Origin: Irineochytrium annulatum
Taxonomy: Eukaryota > Chytridiomycota > Chytridiomycetes > Chytridiales > Chytridiaceae
Assembly (NCBI GenBank): GCA_027600665.1
Contig: JADGJL010000957.1
Coordinates: forward strand, 1 to 11,653
Length of the DNA stretch: 11,653 nt
Direction of reading: 5' to 3'
The notes beneath the pieces were generated by a model, which saw only the letters and a program-made list of their open reading frames with translations, ran no database searches and had not been told where the DNA came from. Every line of letters begins with the position of its first letter. Position 1 is the first letter of the stretch. Below are positions 1 to 6,199 of the stretch, piece after piece. A program made the position numbers and the translations under genes.

Positions 1-173
1 CAGGGAAAGGATTTAACGAAAATAACACACAATTCAACACAACCCATTGAGAATTATCACGCCAACGCTAATCCCACACATTCTACGCAAGACAGGCGTC
101 AGACTAGCTTCTTTATTCAATTTCAACAGAGCATTCCAACGAACTGTTCGTGTTGTGCGTTCACCTTCACAAG

Positions 174-219
174 ACAATTGCGTGCATGTTAGCAGGACAA
201 TTGCGTATCGTATCAAATT
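174..219 (+). repeat. 23-bp direct repeats, cluster 1
   Basis: The word ACAATTGCG begins at 174 and again at 197, exactly 23 bp apart, followed by variable GT-rich sequence. The first unit ends in GTTAGC. The cluster sits inside the first 353-bp unit and recurs, with the same 23-bp spacing, at 527/550 in the second. Confidence 0.7.
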
Positions 220-339
220 TGCGTTGGATCAATCACAACCTGTTTGACGGTGAAAGCAGCCTTCCACCATTTCGCATGTCGTTGGAACGATTTTGAGCAG
301 TCAAATAAAATGTACGTGTTTTCCGTGCACCTTCACAAG

Positions 340-408
340 ACAATTGCGTGCACGTTAGCGGGACAATCGCGTGTACTTTAGCAAAACAATTGAGTGGTTT
401 TTGCATGT
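340..408 (+). repeat. 23-bp direct repeats, cluster 2 (three units)
   Basis: Three degenerate units begin with ACAAT at 340, 363 and 386. The first two end in TTAGC and the third decays into TTTTTGC. The copy in the second 353-bp unit begins at 693, 716 and 739 with identical spacing. Units abut without unique spacers, so this is an ordinary short tandem repeat nested in a satellite. Confidence 0.7.
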
Positions 409-692
409 CCAGTGTGTCAATCAATACCCGTTTTACGGCGAATGCAGTTTTCGAGCTTTTTGCATGTCTTTGGAACAATTTGAGCATTCCAACGAACTGT
501 TCGTGTTGTGCGTTCACCTTCACAAGACAATTGCGTGCATGTTAGCTGGACAATAGCGTATCGTATCAAATTTGCGTAGGATCAATCACAACCTGTTTGA
601 CGGTGAAAGCAGCCTTCCACCATTTCGCATGTCGTCGGAACGATTTTGAGCAGTCAAATAAAATGTACGTGTTTTCCGTGCACCTTCACAAG

Positions 693-761
693 ACAATTGC
701 GTGCATGTTAGCGGGACAATTGCGTGTACTTTAGCAAGACAATTGAGTGGTTTTTGTCATG
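693..761 (+). repeat. 23-bp direct repeats, cluster 2 in the second satellite copy
   Basis: ACAAT starts at 693, 716 and 739, matching the 340/363/386 cluster shifted by 353 bp. The middle unit reads ACAATTGCG here but ACAATCGCG in the earlier copy, so the two satellite copies have begun to diverge. Confidence 0.7.
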
Positions 762-1238
762 TCCAGTGTGCGCTGGCTCAATCAATACCCGTTCTACGGC
801 GAATGCAATTTCGGACGTCTTCGGAATGATTTTGAGCAAACCAATAATTATTATGTTATCTGCGAGAATGTTCTGAAGATGACTGCGCGGTTTTTGTAAT
901 GTCCAGTTTGGGCAGGCTCCGTCAATACCCGTTTAAGTGCGGAACCGGTTTTCGACGATTTCGGACGACTTCGGAACGATTTTGAGCAATCCAATAATGA
1001 TTGTGTGGTCTGCGAGAATGTTTTCAAGACGCCTGCAGTGATTTTGTAATGTCCAGTTCGCAACGATACCCAGTTTATTGCTTAAGCAGTTATTATTTCA
1101 ATGTGTTCAGAACGCTTTGAGCATTTGAATAAACAAGTTATGGCCAACGTGAAACTAATCTGTGAATTTTTCGTTCCTGTTTTTTTGACATTGGCTTGTT
1201 GGGTGCGGGCGTGCAAAATGAAGCTCCATATGGATTGT

Positions 1239-1313
1239 GTTTTGGCCGGGATTCGAACCTTTACGAAAACGATTAAAAAAGAGTTTTCGGCCATAAAACC
1301 TAAGTGCAGCTAG
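1239..1313 (-). pseudogene. Degenerate tRNA(Lys)-like sequence / tRNA-derived repeat
   Basis: On the minus strand the sequence contains a perfect pol III B-box and T-loop, GGTTCGAATCC (plus positions 1249-1259). Upstream of it is a hairpin GAAAAC/GTTTTC (1283-1288 with 1265-1270) whose loop holds CTTTTTTAATC, reminiscent of a lysine anticodon loop with extra Ts. Further upstream TAGCT...AGG resembles a D-arm or A-box with an insertion. GTTTT and GGCC blocks at 1239-1247 can pair with 1289-1299 as an acceptor-like stem. The T-stem has only about two good pairs and the D-arm is poor, so a working tRNA is unlikely. A pseudogene or the head of a tRNA-derived SINE fits better. Confidence 0.4.
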
Positions 1314-1442
1314 GTGATCGCTCCACTTCGAAATCCTACTAAGCAAAGTGTTGAAAATAATACTAGTTTTCAGTGACCACTTTTCATTTCGAGCTATAAC
1401 CTGCGTGGGTTACGAGCCTTGTAACCTTAACCCTAGCCCTTT

Positions 1443-2091
1443 GATTATCGCGCACTCAACAAACAGACATTCAAAAATCGCGCCATCTTACCTAACATCA
1501 ACGAATTACTCGACCGTCTCCGGCACGCCAAGTACTTTTCACCAAGATCGACCTCGCCTCCGGCTATCACCAAATCCGCGTCGCCGCGGATGACGTCTTC
1601 AAAACCGCCTTTCGAACAAAGTACGGCCACCGCGAATGGATAATCATGCCTTTGGGCCTAAATAATGCCCCAGCTACCCTCCAAGCAACAATGAACCGCA
1701 CCTATCACGATCTGCTCGACGACTTCGTCACTGTATACCTGGACGACATCCTCATCTTCTCCAGGACCTACAGGAGCATCTTGAACACATCCGCACCGTA
1801 TTAACGCGGCTCCGAAACAACAAATTCCACTGCCGCCTTGCCAAATGTGACTTCGTCCGCAACGACCTCGAATACCTTGGCTACCGGATTGCCCACAACA
1901 AAATCATGGTCCTCCCAGAGCGAGTCGCCGCCATCCAGGACTTTGAGATCCCACGTTCTTGGACAGATCTCCGATCCTTCATAGGTCTCGCCAACACTAT
2001 CCACCACTTCACGGAACGACACGCACACCTGGTCTCTCCGCTCACGGACCTCCTCAAGGGTGCGACCGACAAGGCGAACCGTATGGAATGA
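1443..2091 (+). pseudogene. Reverse transcriptase domain of Ty3/gypsy pol, frameshifted
   Basis: The conceptual protein begins DYRALNKQTFKNR, then [17 protein letters not shown], which is typical of Ty3/gypsy reverse transcriptase. One extra T in the run at 1536-1539 shifts the frame. The next frame carries [36 protein letters not shown] and the catalytic YLDD box (codons at 1736-1747). A second shift near 1770 moves to the frame reading [10 protein letters not shown], then LEYLGYRI and DLRSFIGLANTIHHF (the connection region), ending at a TGA at 2090-2092. The core YLDD aspartates are intact but the reading frame is broken, so no functional enzyme is expected. The normal N-terminal third of the domain is missing. 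Confidence 0.85.
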
Positions 2092-2560
2092 GAGCAACCA
2101 ACAAGTCTGTGACGACGTCAAGAAAGCAGTCACCTCGCCCTCCGAGCTCGCGATGTTTGACCCTGCCAAAACCAACCACCTCTTTGTTGAGTGGTCCGCA
2201 CGCGCCATCGGAAGCTATGTGGCCCAGACGAACGAGGCCGGCGCCCTCATCCTGGTCTCCTACGCCTCTCGCAAGTGCAACTTGTCAGAATCGCAATACC
2301 ACCCATACCTTGGAGAAATCTTGTCCCTCATTGAAGCCCTCCGTACGCACCGGCAGTACCTGATCGGCCACGACGTCAGAGTCTACACAGACCACCAATC
2401 TCTCCAGTACATAATGGACCAACCTCGGCTAAAGCCCGTCCATCACCGGTGGCTTGCAGATCTCCTCTCATTCGACTTCTCAATTGGGTGGACTCTAGGC
2501 AAGTGGAATACGATCCGACGTCCTCTCTCAAACCTCCTACCAGATGGACAAAAGTGTTAG
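2084..2560 (+). pseudogene. RNase H domain of Ty3/gypsy pol, broken
   Basis: The frame shifts again near 2084 and reads through to a TAG at 2558-2560. Recognisable blocks are VSYASRKCNLSESQYH, EILSLIEALRTHRQYL, VYTDHQSLQYIMDQP and HHRWLADLLSFDFSI, the usual order in the Ty3/gypsy RNase H and tether region. The first catalytic aspartate normally lies in a motif like ETDAS. Here the region reads VEWSARAIG, with that Asp missing, while the ELL-type Glu and the TDHQSL Asp remain. The terminal 'GKENVVADALSR' region is degraded to GKWNTIRRPLSNLLPD. Together with the frameshifts this argues for a dead copy. Confidence 0.8.
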
Positions 2561-2703
2561 CACAGAACACCCTCCTCATGTCGTCAACTCTCTCCTTGCT
2601 CTCTCCAACGACATTTTACGGAAATCCGGCGCTTGCAGCCCACCGATCCTGACTATCTCGAGATCCACCCGCTCCTCACGGACCCAGCACTCCCACACCA
2701 ACA

Positions 2704-3420
2704 GTGTCCAAAAATCTCAAAACACCTCCAAACGTCGATCGCCCGCTACAAGCTCCGCAACTCGTCTACTATGCCAACGGCCACCACGATTGCCACCTCA
2801 TTCCATGCCACCTCCGTCCCCAACTTATCACCCTCGCGCACGACCATGGCCCTGCCATCCATAACAACTGGGAGAGAACAGCCGAGCGACTCACTTGTCA
2901 CTGCCACTGCCCCCGGCTCCATCGTGACGTCGCGCTGTACTGCGCACGCTGCGACCCTTGCCAACGTCACAAGGCCGCCCGTCGCCTCCCCTACGGCCTG
3001 CTTGAACCCCGACGTCCCTATGAATCGCTGAGACACAGTTAGCATGGATTTCATCGGACCCCTACCCCGCACTCGCGCCGGATTCAACTCCATCACCGTG
3101 TATGTAGATTCCACCTCCAAACGCGTTCACGCCTTCCCAAGCACGACCTCTGATACCGCCGCCGACGTCGCCGACGACATTGTCAGGCACATCTGGCGCT
3201 ACCGCGGCCTTCCCCGTCGCATCATGAGCGATCGTGACGTCCGTTTCACATCCGCCTTCTTCGCATCGCTCATGACATCCCTCCGCATCACCCAGAACAT
3301 GTCCACCGTATACCATCCCCAAACTGACGGCCAGACCGACCAAAAAAATGACTGGATACTCACGGCCCTCAGATCCTTCGTCAGCCATCAACAAAACGAC
3401 TGCACACCGTCCTTCACCTG
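2704..3420 (+). pseudogene. Integrase zinc-binding and catalytic core, broken
   Basis: From 2704 the frame encodes a degenerate H2C2 zinc-binding module: HDHGPAIH supplies the histidines and YCARCDPCQRHK the cysteines. It stops at 3040-3042. The next frame, from 3044, continues directly with MDFIGPLPRTRAGF, VDSTSKRVHAF, GLPRRIMSDRDVRFTS and MSTVYHPQTDGQTD, the integrase catalytic core. The first two acidic residues are present (MDFIG, MSDRD). The third, normally the Glu in GQTE, is Asp here (GQTDQKN). A further frame change occurs near 3400-3420. Both changes suggest loss of activity. The stretch 2561-2703 has no clear domain and is presumed linker. Confidence 0.8.
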
Positions 3421-4044
3421 GTCGAGCACGGCATTAACGACACCATCAACTCTACAACCGGCTACACACCATTCGTCCTCGATACCGGTCGCCATCCAAC
3501 ATCAGTCCTCGATATCGCCCTCGCACCCACGGCTTCCCGCACGGCCGCCAAGATGCGCGCCGCCTACGCAGTCGCCAAAGAACGCATTCGCAAAGTCCAA
3601 GACAGGTACGCCGCCCAAGCCAATCGCCGCCGGCTTCCATCACCCTTTAAACCTGGAGATTTAGTCCGGATCAGCACCAATGACCTCCGGGCGCCCGACC
3701 AACGTCGCCGCCCGACCAACAAACTAGCCACCTCCTTTTGGCTCGAACTCCCCGCCGAATGGGACGCCCATCCTGTCTCCCACCCTGAGAAACTCCTCGC
3801 TTACCATTTGGATCCCGACAGCCCGCACCCGCTCGACTCACTATCGATCACTCACCGACAAGTCGAAACTATCCTCGCCCGCCGCCTCCTCTATGGTAGC
3901 CGACAAACGTTAGTCAAGTGGGTTGGCCATTCACCTCGCTACAACACCTGGATCGACTCCGACGCCCCACAGATCGCCGCCTCGGAAGCTCGCGTCGAAA
4001 ATCCGCATTCTGTACATGATCTTCTTCATGCCTTACAACTTTGA
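3421..4044 (+). pseudogene. Integrase C-terminus and chromodomain
   Basis: One open frame from 3421 to the TGA ending at 4044 begins VEHGINDTINSTTGYTPF and GRHPTSVLD, the usual end of the integrase core. It continues through RAAYAVAKERIRKVQDRY and FKPGDLVRIST. The following GPF/Y-like module appears internally deleted: RRRPTNKLATSF runs straight into WLELPAEWDAHPVSHPEKLL. The last part, VETILARRLLYGSRQTLVKW then VGHSPRYNTWID, is a chromodomain, which assigns the element to the chromoviruses. The first aromatic cage residue usually just before VE is Gln here, whereas the VKW and NTW tryptophans remain. The ORF is open but has no plausible start of its own. Confidence 0.8.
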
Positions 4045-4078
4045 CATTACCTTCGATCTCGCAGTATACGCTCAATCT

Positions 4079-4090
4079 TCCCTGGGGGGT
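4079..4090 (+). other. Polypurine tract (plus-strand priming site)
   Basis: CCTGGGGGGTA lies 35 bp after the chromodomain stop and is followed by TGATAGGG, which fits the usual polypurine tract directly preceding the TG of a 3' LTR. Confidence 0.45.
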
Positions 4091-4091
4091 A

Positions 4092-4296
4092 TGATAGGGA
4101 ATTTTACGCTGGCCTAAGCCCCTGTTTTGAAGTCGTTGCACTTTCCTTTTTCATCCATACTTGAGCCATACTAGTTCCTAAAGATTTCCTCGGATACACT
4201 TACTTCCAGCTTAGTTATCATTTATCTTCTCGATTTATCATCATCTCTCTTACAAATTGTCATCCTTATTTTTCAGCAGTTCTATAAATGCTAACA
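4092..4296 (+). repeat. Probable 3' LTR of the chromovirus relic
   Basis: The block starts TGATAG after the polypurine tract and can end at CTAACA (4291-4296), about 205 bp. It is AT- and pyrimidine-rich, unlike the GC-rich pol upstream, and has a TATAAA at 4283-4288. That TATA box is unusually close to the proposed end, so the true LTR end may lie further right. No second copy is present to confirm either boundary. Confidence 0.35.
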
Positions 4297-5014
4297 AAAC
4301 AGTTAAAAGAAGAACAAAGAATAAACTATACCAATATCAAAAGTCTAAGCGTTTCGGTCATATCAGGCCCCCGCTGAAACACCCCAACAATAGGGGAAGG
4401 GTCGCGACTCCAACCCCTAGACGATCTAAGTCGCCGGAAAACAGAGTAAGTCTGTCTCTGCCTCTTGAGCGAGGCATGCGCGTCGCAAGGTAAGGGCGCA
4501 TAGCGCGGGTGTCATACGACGGGCGCCATAGGGCGAGAGAGCGTAAGCTCGTGCATTAATGGTAAATGAATATATAACAATAAACAACCTGCGCTCGCTA
4601 TGCCAGTGTCCCTACTCCAGTGTTGGAGGTCGTAGGTCTTGAACTCGTCGCGTGGTGCTGCTCGAAGTTCGACGCTGCCTACTCACTCTAACAGTCAAGG
4701 TATCCTGGCTCCGAAGGGCTCATTATCTGCATGCTCCGACTGGTCCTTCTCCTGACACAAGTCCGGTCCAGCCTGCCGCACCTCAGGATTATATCCGTTT
4801 CGCCGGTGGTTTACGCAGTTCTACCAAAGGCCTGTACCCTCCATGGGCCTTCCTTCTTGGCGATCACTGACCGTTCGCGACCTGCGGCTAGAGGGTGAGG
4901 GAGCTCCCGTGCTGTTAGTCGTGCTGGGGTATTCAGGGGACGGTAGGCACACAATGTGTGGTTGATGTGCGGTTCATTGCAGAGTAGAGTCAGGGCGACC
5001 CAGCCAGCCGTCGG

Positions 5015-5033
5015 GCCGTCGTCTTGCGACGGC
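5015..5033 (+). other. Helix 69-like hairpin of the rRNA-like segment
   Basis: GCCGTCG (5015-5021) pairs perfectly with CGACGGC (5027-5033) around loop TCTTG. It is followed at once by GGTCCTAAGGT, the same placement that helix 69 has in 23S rRNA. The loop sequence differs from the conserved AACUAUA-type loop. Confidence 0.45.
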
Positions 5034-5417
5034 GGTCCTAAGGTGGTTCGTTGTCAACTCAATTTGAACTCATGCTACACTATGTAAATCTAGTGCATCA
5101 ACAGAGCCGCACTATCCCACAAAACAGTCTACCGGTACTACCAATCATAGCCGTCCTTAGCCGTGCCGACTAACGCGGATAATAAGTAGGTAGGGCGTAA
5201 AATACATAGGCGGGACATACCAGCGTACTCCGAAGGTATTGGCAAGCCACTCTAAGTTTACCAGTCACATGTCAAAAACCACTAGCTAGAGCTATAGTGG
5301 AAAAGGTAACAGGGCGATAACTAGGATGAGAGCTACTCACTCGTCGTCGTATGTAAGGTATGCCTTCCGATGATTTTAGCATACCAGTAATCACTTTTTG
5401 GGGTTAAGCGGGTAAAT

Positions 5418-5431
5418 ATGCTGCGCGGCAT
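5418..5431 (+). other. A-loop (helix 92)-like hairpin
   Basis: ATGC (5418-5421) pairs with GCAT (5428-5431) around TGCGCG. In E. coli the equivalent is a stem ATGGC/GCCAT around TGTTC. The loop G at 5423 lies 107 nt after the G of GATAAC (5316), against 106 nt between G2447 and G2553 in E. coli. Confidence 0.4.
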
Positions 5432-5549
5432 GCTCGTGCTGGAAATTTAAGAAGGTAACCCACTATAATACCGAAGGTATCGCCGTAGGATGTATGTCAA
5501 TCTATGGGATTCGACAACCAAGCAAAACTATACAACTAACTAAAATATG

Positions 5550-5800
5550 CCCCATCACTCCCAACGCAAAGCCGTCGACGCCCTACCTCCAGCTGGGCCA
5601 GGTAAATGCCCATACCGTTTCCGTCCCGTCTCATGCCGGCCCATATACTCGGTTGCGGTTGGAAGCAATACTCCCGGAATTGAGACCGGACTGGTAAGCC
5701 GTTCCGTCTCAGTAGACACGGTACGAGCTTGGACAGATAGTTTCCCGCCCGTCATTCCTGAATACCGTACCGAAACCGCACCGTCCCGTCCCGTTGCGGA
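5550..5800. repeat. Degenerate CCGTC/ACCGT short-motif repeat region
   Basis: Pentamer-like words recur with both A- and C-starts. Examples are ACCGTTTCCGTCCCGTC near 5612, GCCGTTCCGTCTC near 5698, and ATACCGTACCGAAACCGCAC then CGTCCCGTCCCGTT at 5762-5795. Four overlapping short ORFs on both strands cross it, all explained by the motif composition. I see no gene. A GTACGAG..GGAC word at 5727 vaguely recalls the 23S sarcin-ricin loop, but its surroundings do not support that. Confidence 0.45.
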
Positions 5801-5808
5801 CACTGCTG

Positions 5809-5863
5809 CTCTCTCTCTCTCGTTCTCCATCTATTGCCCTCTCTCTCTCTCTCTTCTCTCTCT
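5809..5863. repeat. CT/GA microsatellite, two tracts
   Basis: CT dinucleotides run from 5809 to 5821 and from about 5838 to 5863, the second interrupted once by TT. A 16-base unrelated spacer separates them. They lie between the CCGTC-rich block and the 3' flank of the TIR-ankyrin gene. Confidence 0.9.
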
Positions 5864-6199
5864 AAATTGAGTTTCCTGGTGCCAACACAGAACCCCACTA
5901 AAACAAATTTTGAGGCAACGTCCCCAATTTGCCACCAGGTAACGTAGAACACGACCCCGTGCATGTTCACTGACCATAAACGTGAGGCTGGCCTAGTTAT
6001 TTATTGCCCGTCGTTTGTATTGTTCTTACCAAGACAACATCTTCTATGAAGCCCTTTTCACTTCTGGGCGGACGTCTACTTTTGCACCCTACTATCTTGA
6101 ATAACCCGACTCTTCGACCAAGAATGCAGTTCAATGGATGTCGCGTTCTAACTAAAACGATTACATGCGGTGGTGGCAAATATTAAGCCATAACAAAAA
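5864..6199 (-). other. 3' flank / 3' UTR of the TIR-ankyrin gene
   Basis: There is no convincing coding frame. On the minus strand this is the region just after the TIR-ankyrin stop codon. It contains one canonical AATAAA (6000-6005) and a 7-bp inverted repeat, CCTGGTG (5875-5881) with CACCAGG (5933-5939). The 3' UTR probably ends within it. Confidence 0.4.
6000..6005 (-). terminator. Candidate polyadenylation signal of the TIR-ankyrin gene
   Basis: The minus strand reads AATAAA, about 195 nt after the TAG stop at 6200-6202. It is the first canonical hexamer I notice downstream, and the distance is ordinary for a fungal 3' UTR. Use is inferred. Confidence 0.4.

Larger units (their letters stand above)
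131..1140. repeat. Satellite-like array with higher-order structure
   Basis: Two copies of a 353-bp unit lie head to tail. The first runs from about 131 to 483 and the second from 484 to about 843. The 353-bp offset holds at several anchors: 131/484, 228/581 and 301/654. The copies are nearly identical until small indels near 758 and 764. Within and beyond them a core, GGAACGATTTTGAGCA, recurs with variation at 284, 472, 637, 823, 973 and 1109, spaced 188, 165, 186, 150 and 136 bp. This suggests monomers of roughly 136-188 bp, two of which were duplicated together as the 353-bp unit. A second shared block, ATGTCCAG, occurs at 405, 759, 899 and 1049. Short ORFs here are inconsistent between copies, and I regard the block as non-coding. 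Subtelomeric or pericentromeric satellite is a guess. Confidence 0.85.
1440..4296 (+). mobile_element. 5'-truncated Ty3/gypsy chromovirus relic
   Basis: The order reverse transcriptase, RNase H, integrase, chromodomain on one strand defines a Ty3/gypsy element of the chromovirus group. The 5' LTR, gag, protease and the N-terminal part of reverse transcriptase are absent. Recognisable homology starts abruptly at the DYRALNKQT motif (1443). At least three frameshifts, a stop between RNase H and integrase, and altered catalytic positions show it is dead. A polypurine tract and a possible 3' LTR follow the chromodomain. No 5' LTR copy is visible in the window, so the LTR end at about 4296 rests on a terminal CTAACA only and is uncertain. 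Confidence 0.85.
4340..5500 (+). rRNA. Divergent, reduced mitochondrial-type LSU (23S-like) rRNA segment, probably a nuclear insertion
   Basis: No frame codes here. Compared from memory with E. coli 23S rRNA, these matches occur in order. AGGGG...CGACT.C.ACCCC (4392-4417) and TCTAAGTCGCC (4425-4435) resemble domain II. GGGTGTC (4507) to AGCGTAAGCTC (4540-4550) resembles the GTPase centre. The hairpin GCCGTCG/CGACGGC (5015-5033) leads into CGGTCCTAAGGT (5033-5044), as helix 69 does. TTGAACTC is at 5064. CGAAGGTATTGGC is at 5231. AAAAGGTAACAGGGCGATAAC (ends 5321) matches the peptidyl-transferase loop, followed by CGATG (5368), ATCAC...TGGGGTTAAG (5390-5408), an A-loop-like hairpin (5418-5431), GCTGG...TTTA (5438-5449) and TATCGCCGTAGG (5478-5489). 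Spacing in the last part matches E. coli closely. CGGTCCTAAGG is bacterial/organellar, not nuclear, type. Domain I is absent, and about 60 nt after CCTAAGG is missing. Domains III-IV are weak. Confidence 0.55.

Noticed and set aside
174..761. CRISPR-like spacing of 23-bp repeats
   Set aside because: Units abut with no unique spacers, are degenerate, and sit inside a eukaryotic-type 353-bp satellite.
34..1313. Many 60-96-residue ORFs on both strands at the left edge
   Set aside because: They lie in tandem satellite DNA, change frame between repeat copies, and show no domain or codon bias.
1440..4296. Active retrotransposon
   Set aside because: It lacks the 5' LTR, gag and protease, has several frameshifts, and has lost catalytic residues.
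4652..4870. 72-residue plus-strand ORF
   Set aside because: It lies inside the rRNA-like segment, has no recognisable motif, and its composition matches its non-coding surroundings.
5357..5385. GGTATGC/GCATACC hairpin as an independent regulatory stem-loop
   Set aside because: It encloses the CGATG block of the peptidyl-transferase region. In a 23S fold the two arms would belong to different helices, so the local hairpin may be an alternative pairing and is not called separately.
4340..5500. Group I or group II intron
   Set aside because: I found no group I P7/S core and no group II domain V hairpin with the AGC triad. The colinear 23S-like motifs explain the structure better.
5555..5830. 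91-residue minus-strand ORF and overlapping plus-strand ORFs
   Set aside because: Open frames on both strands result from the ACCGT/CCGTC repeat composition and lack domain signals.
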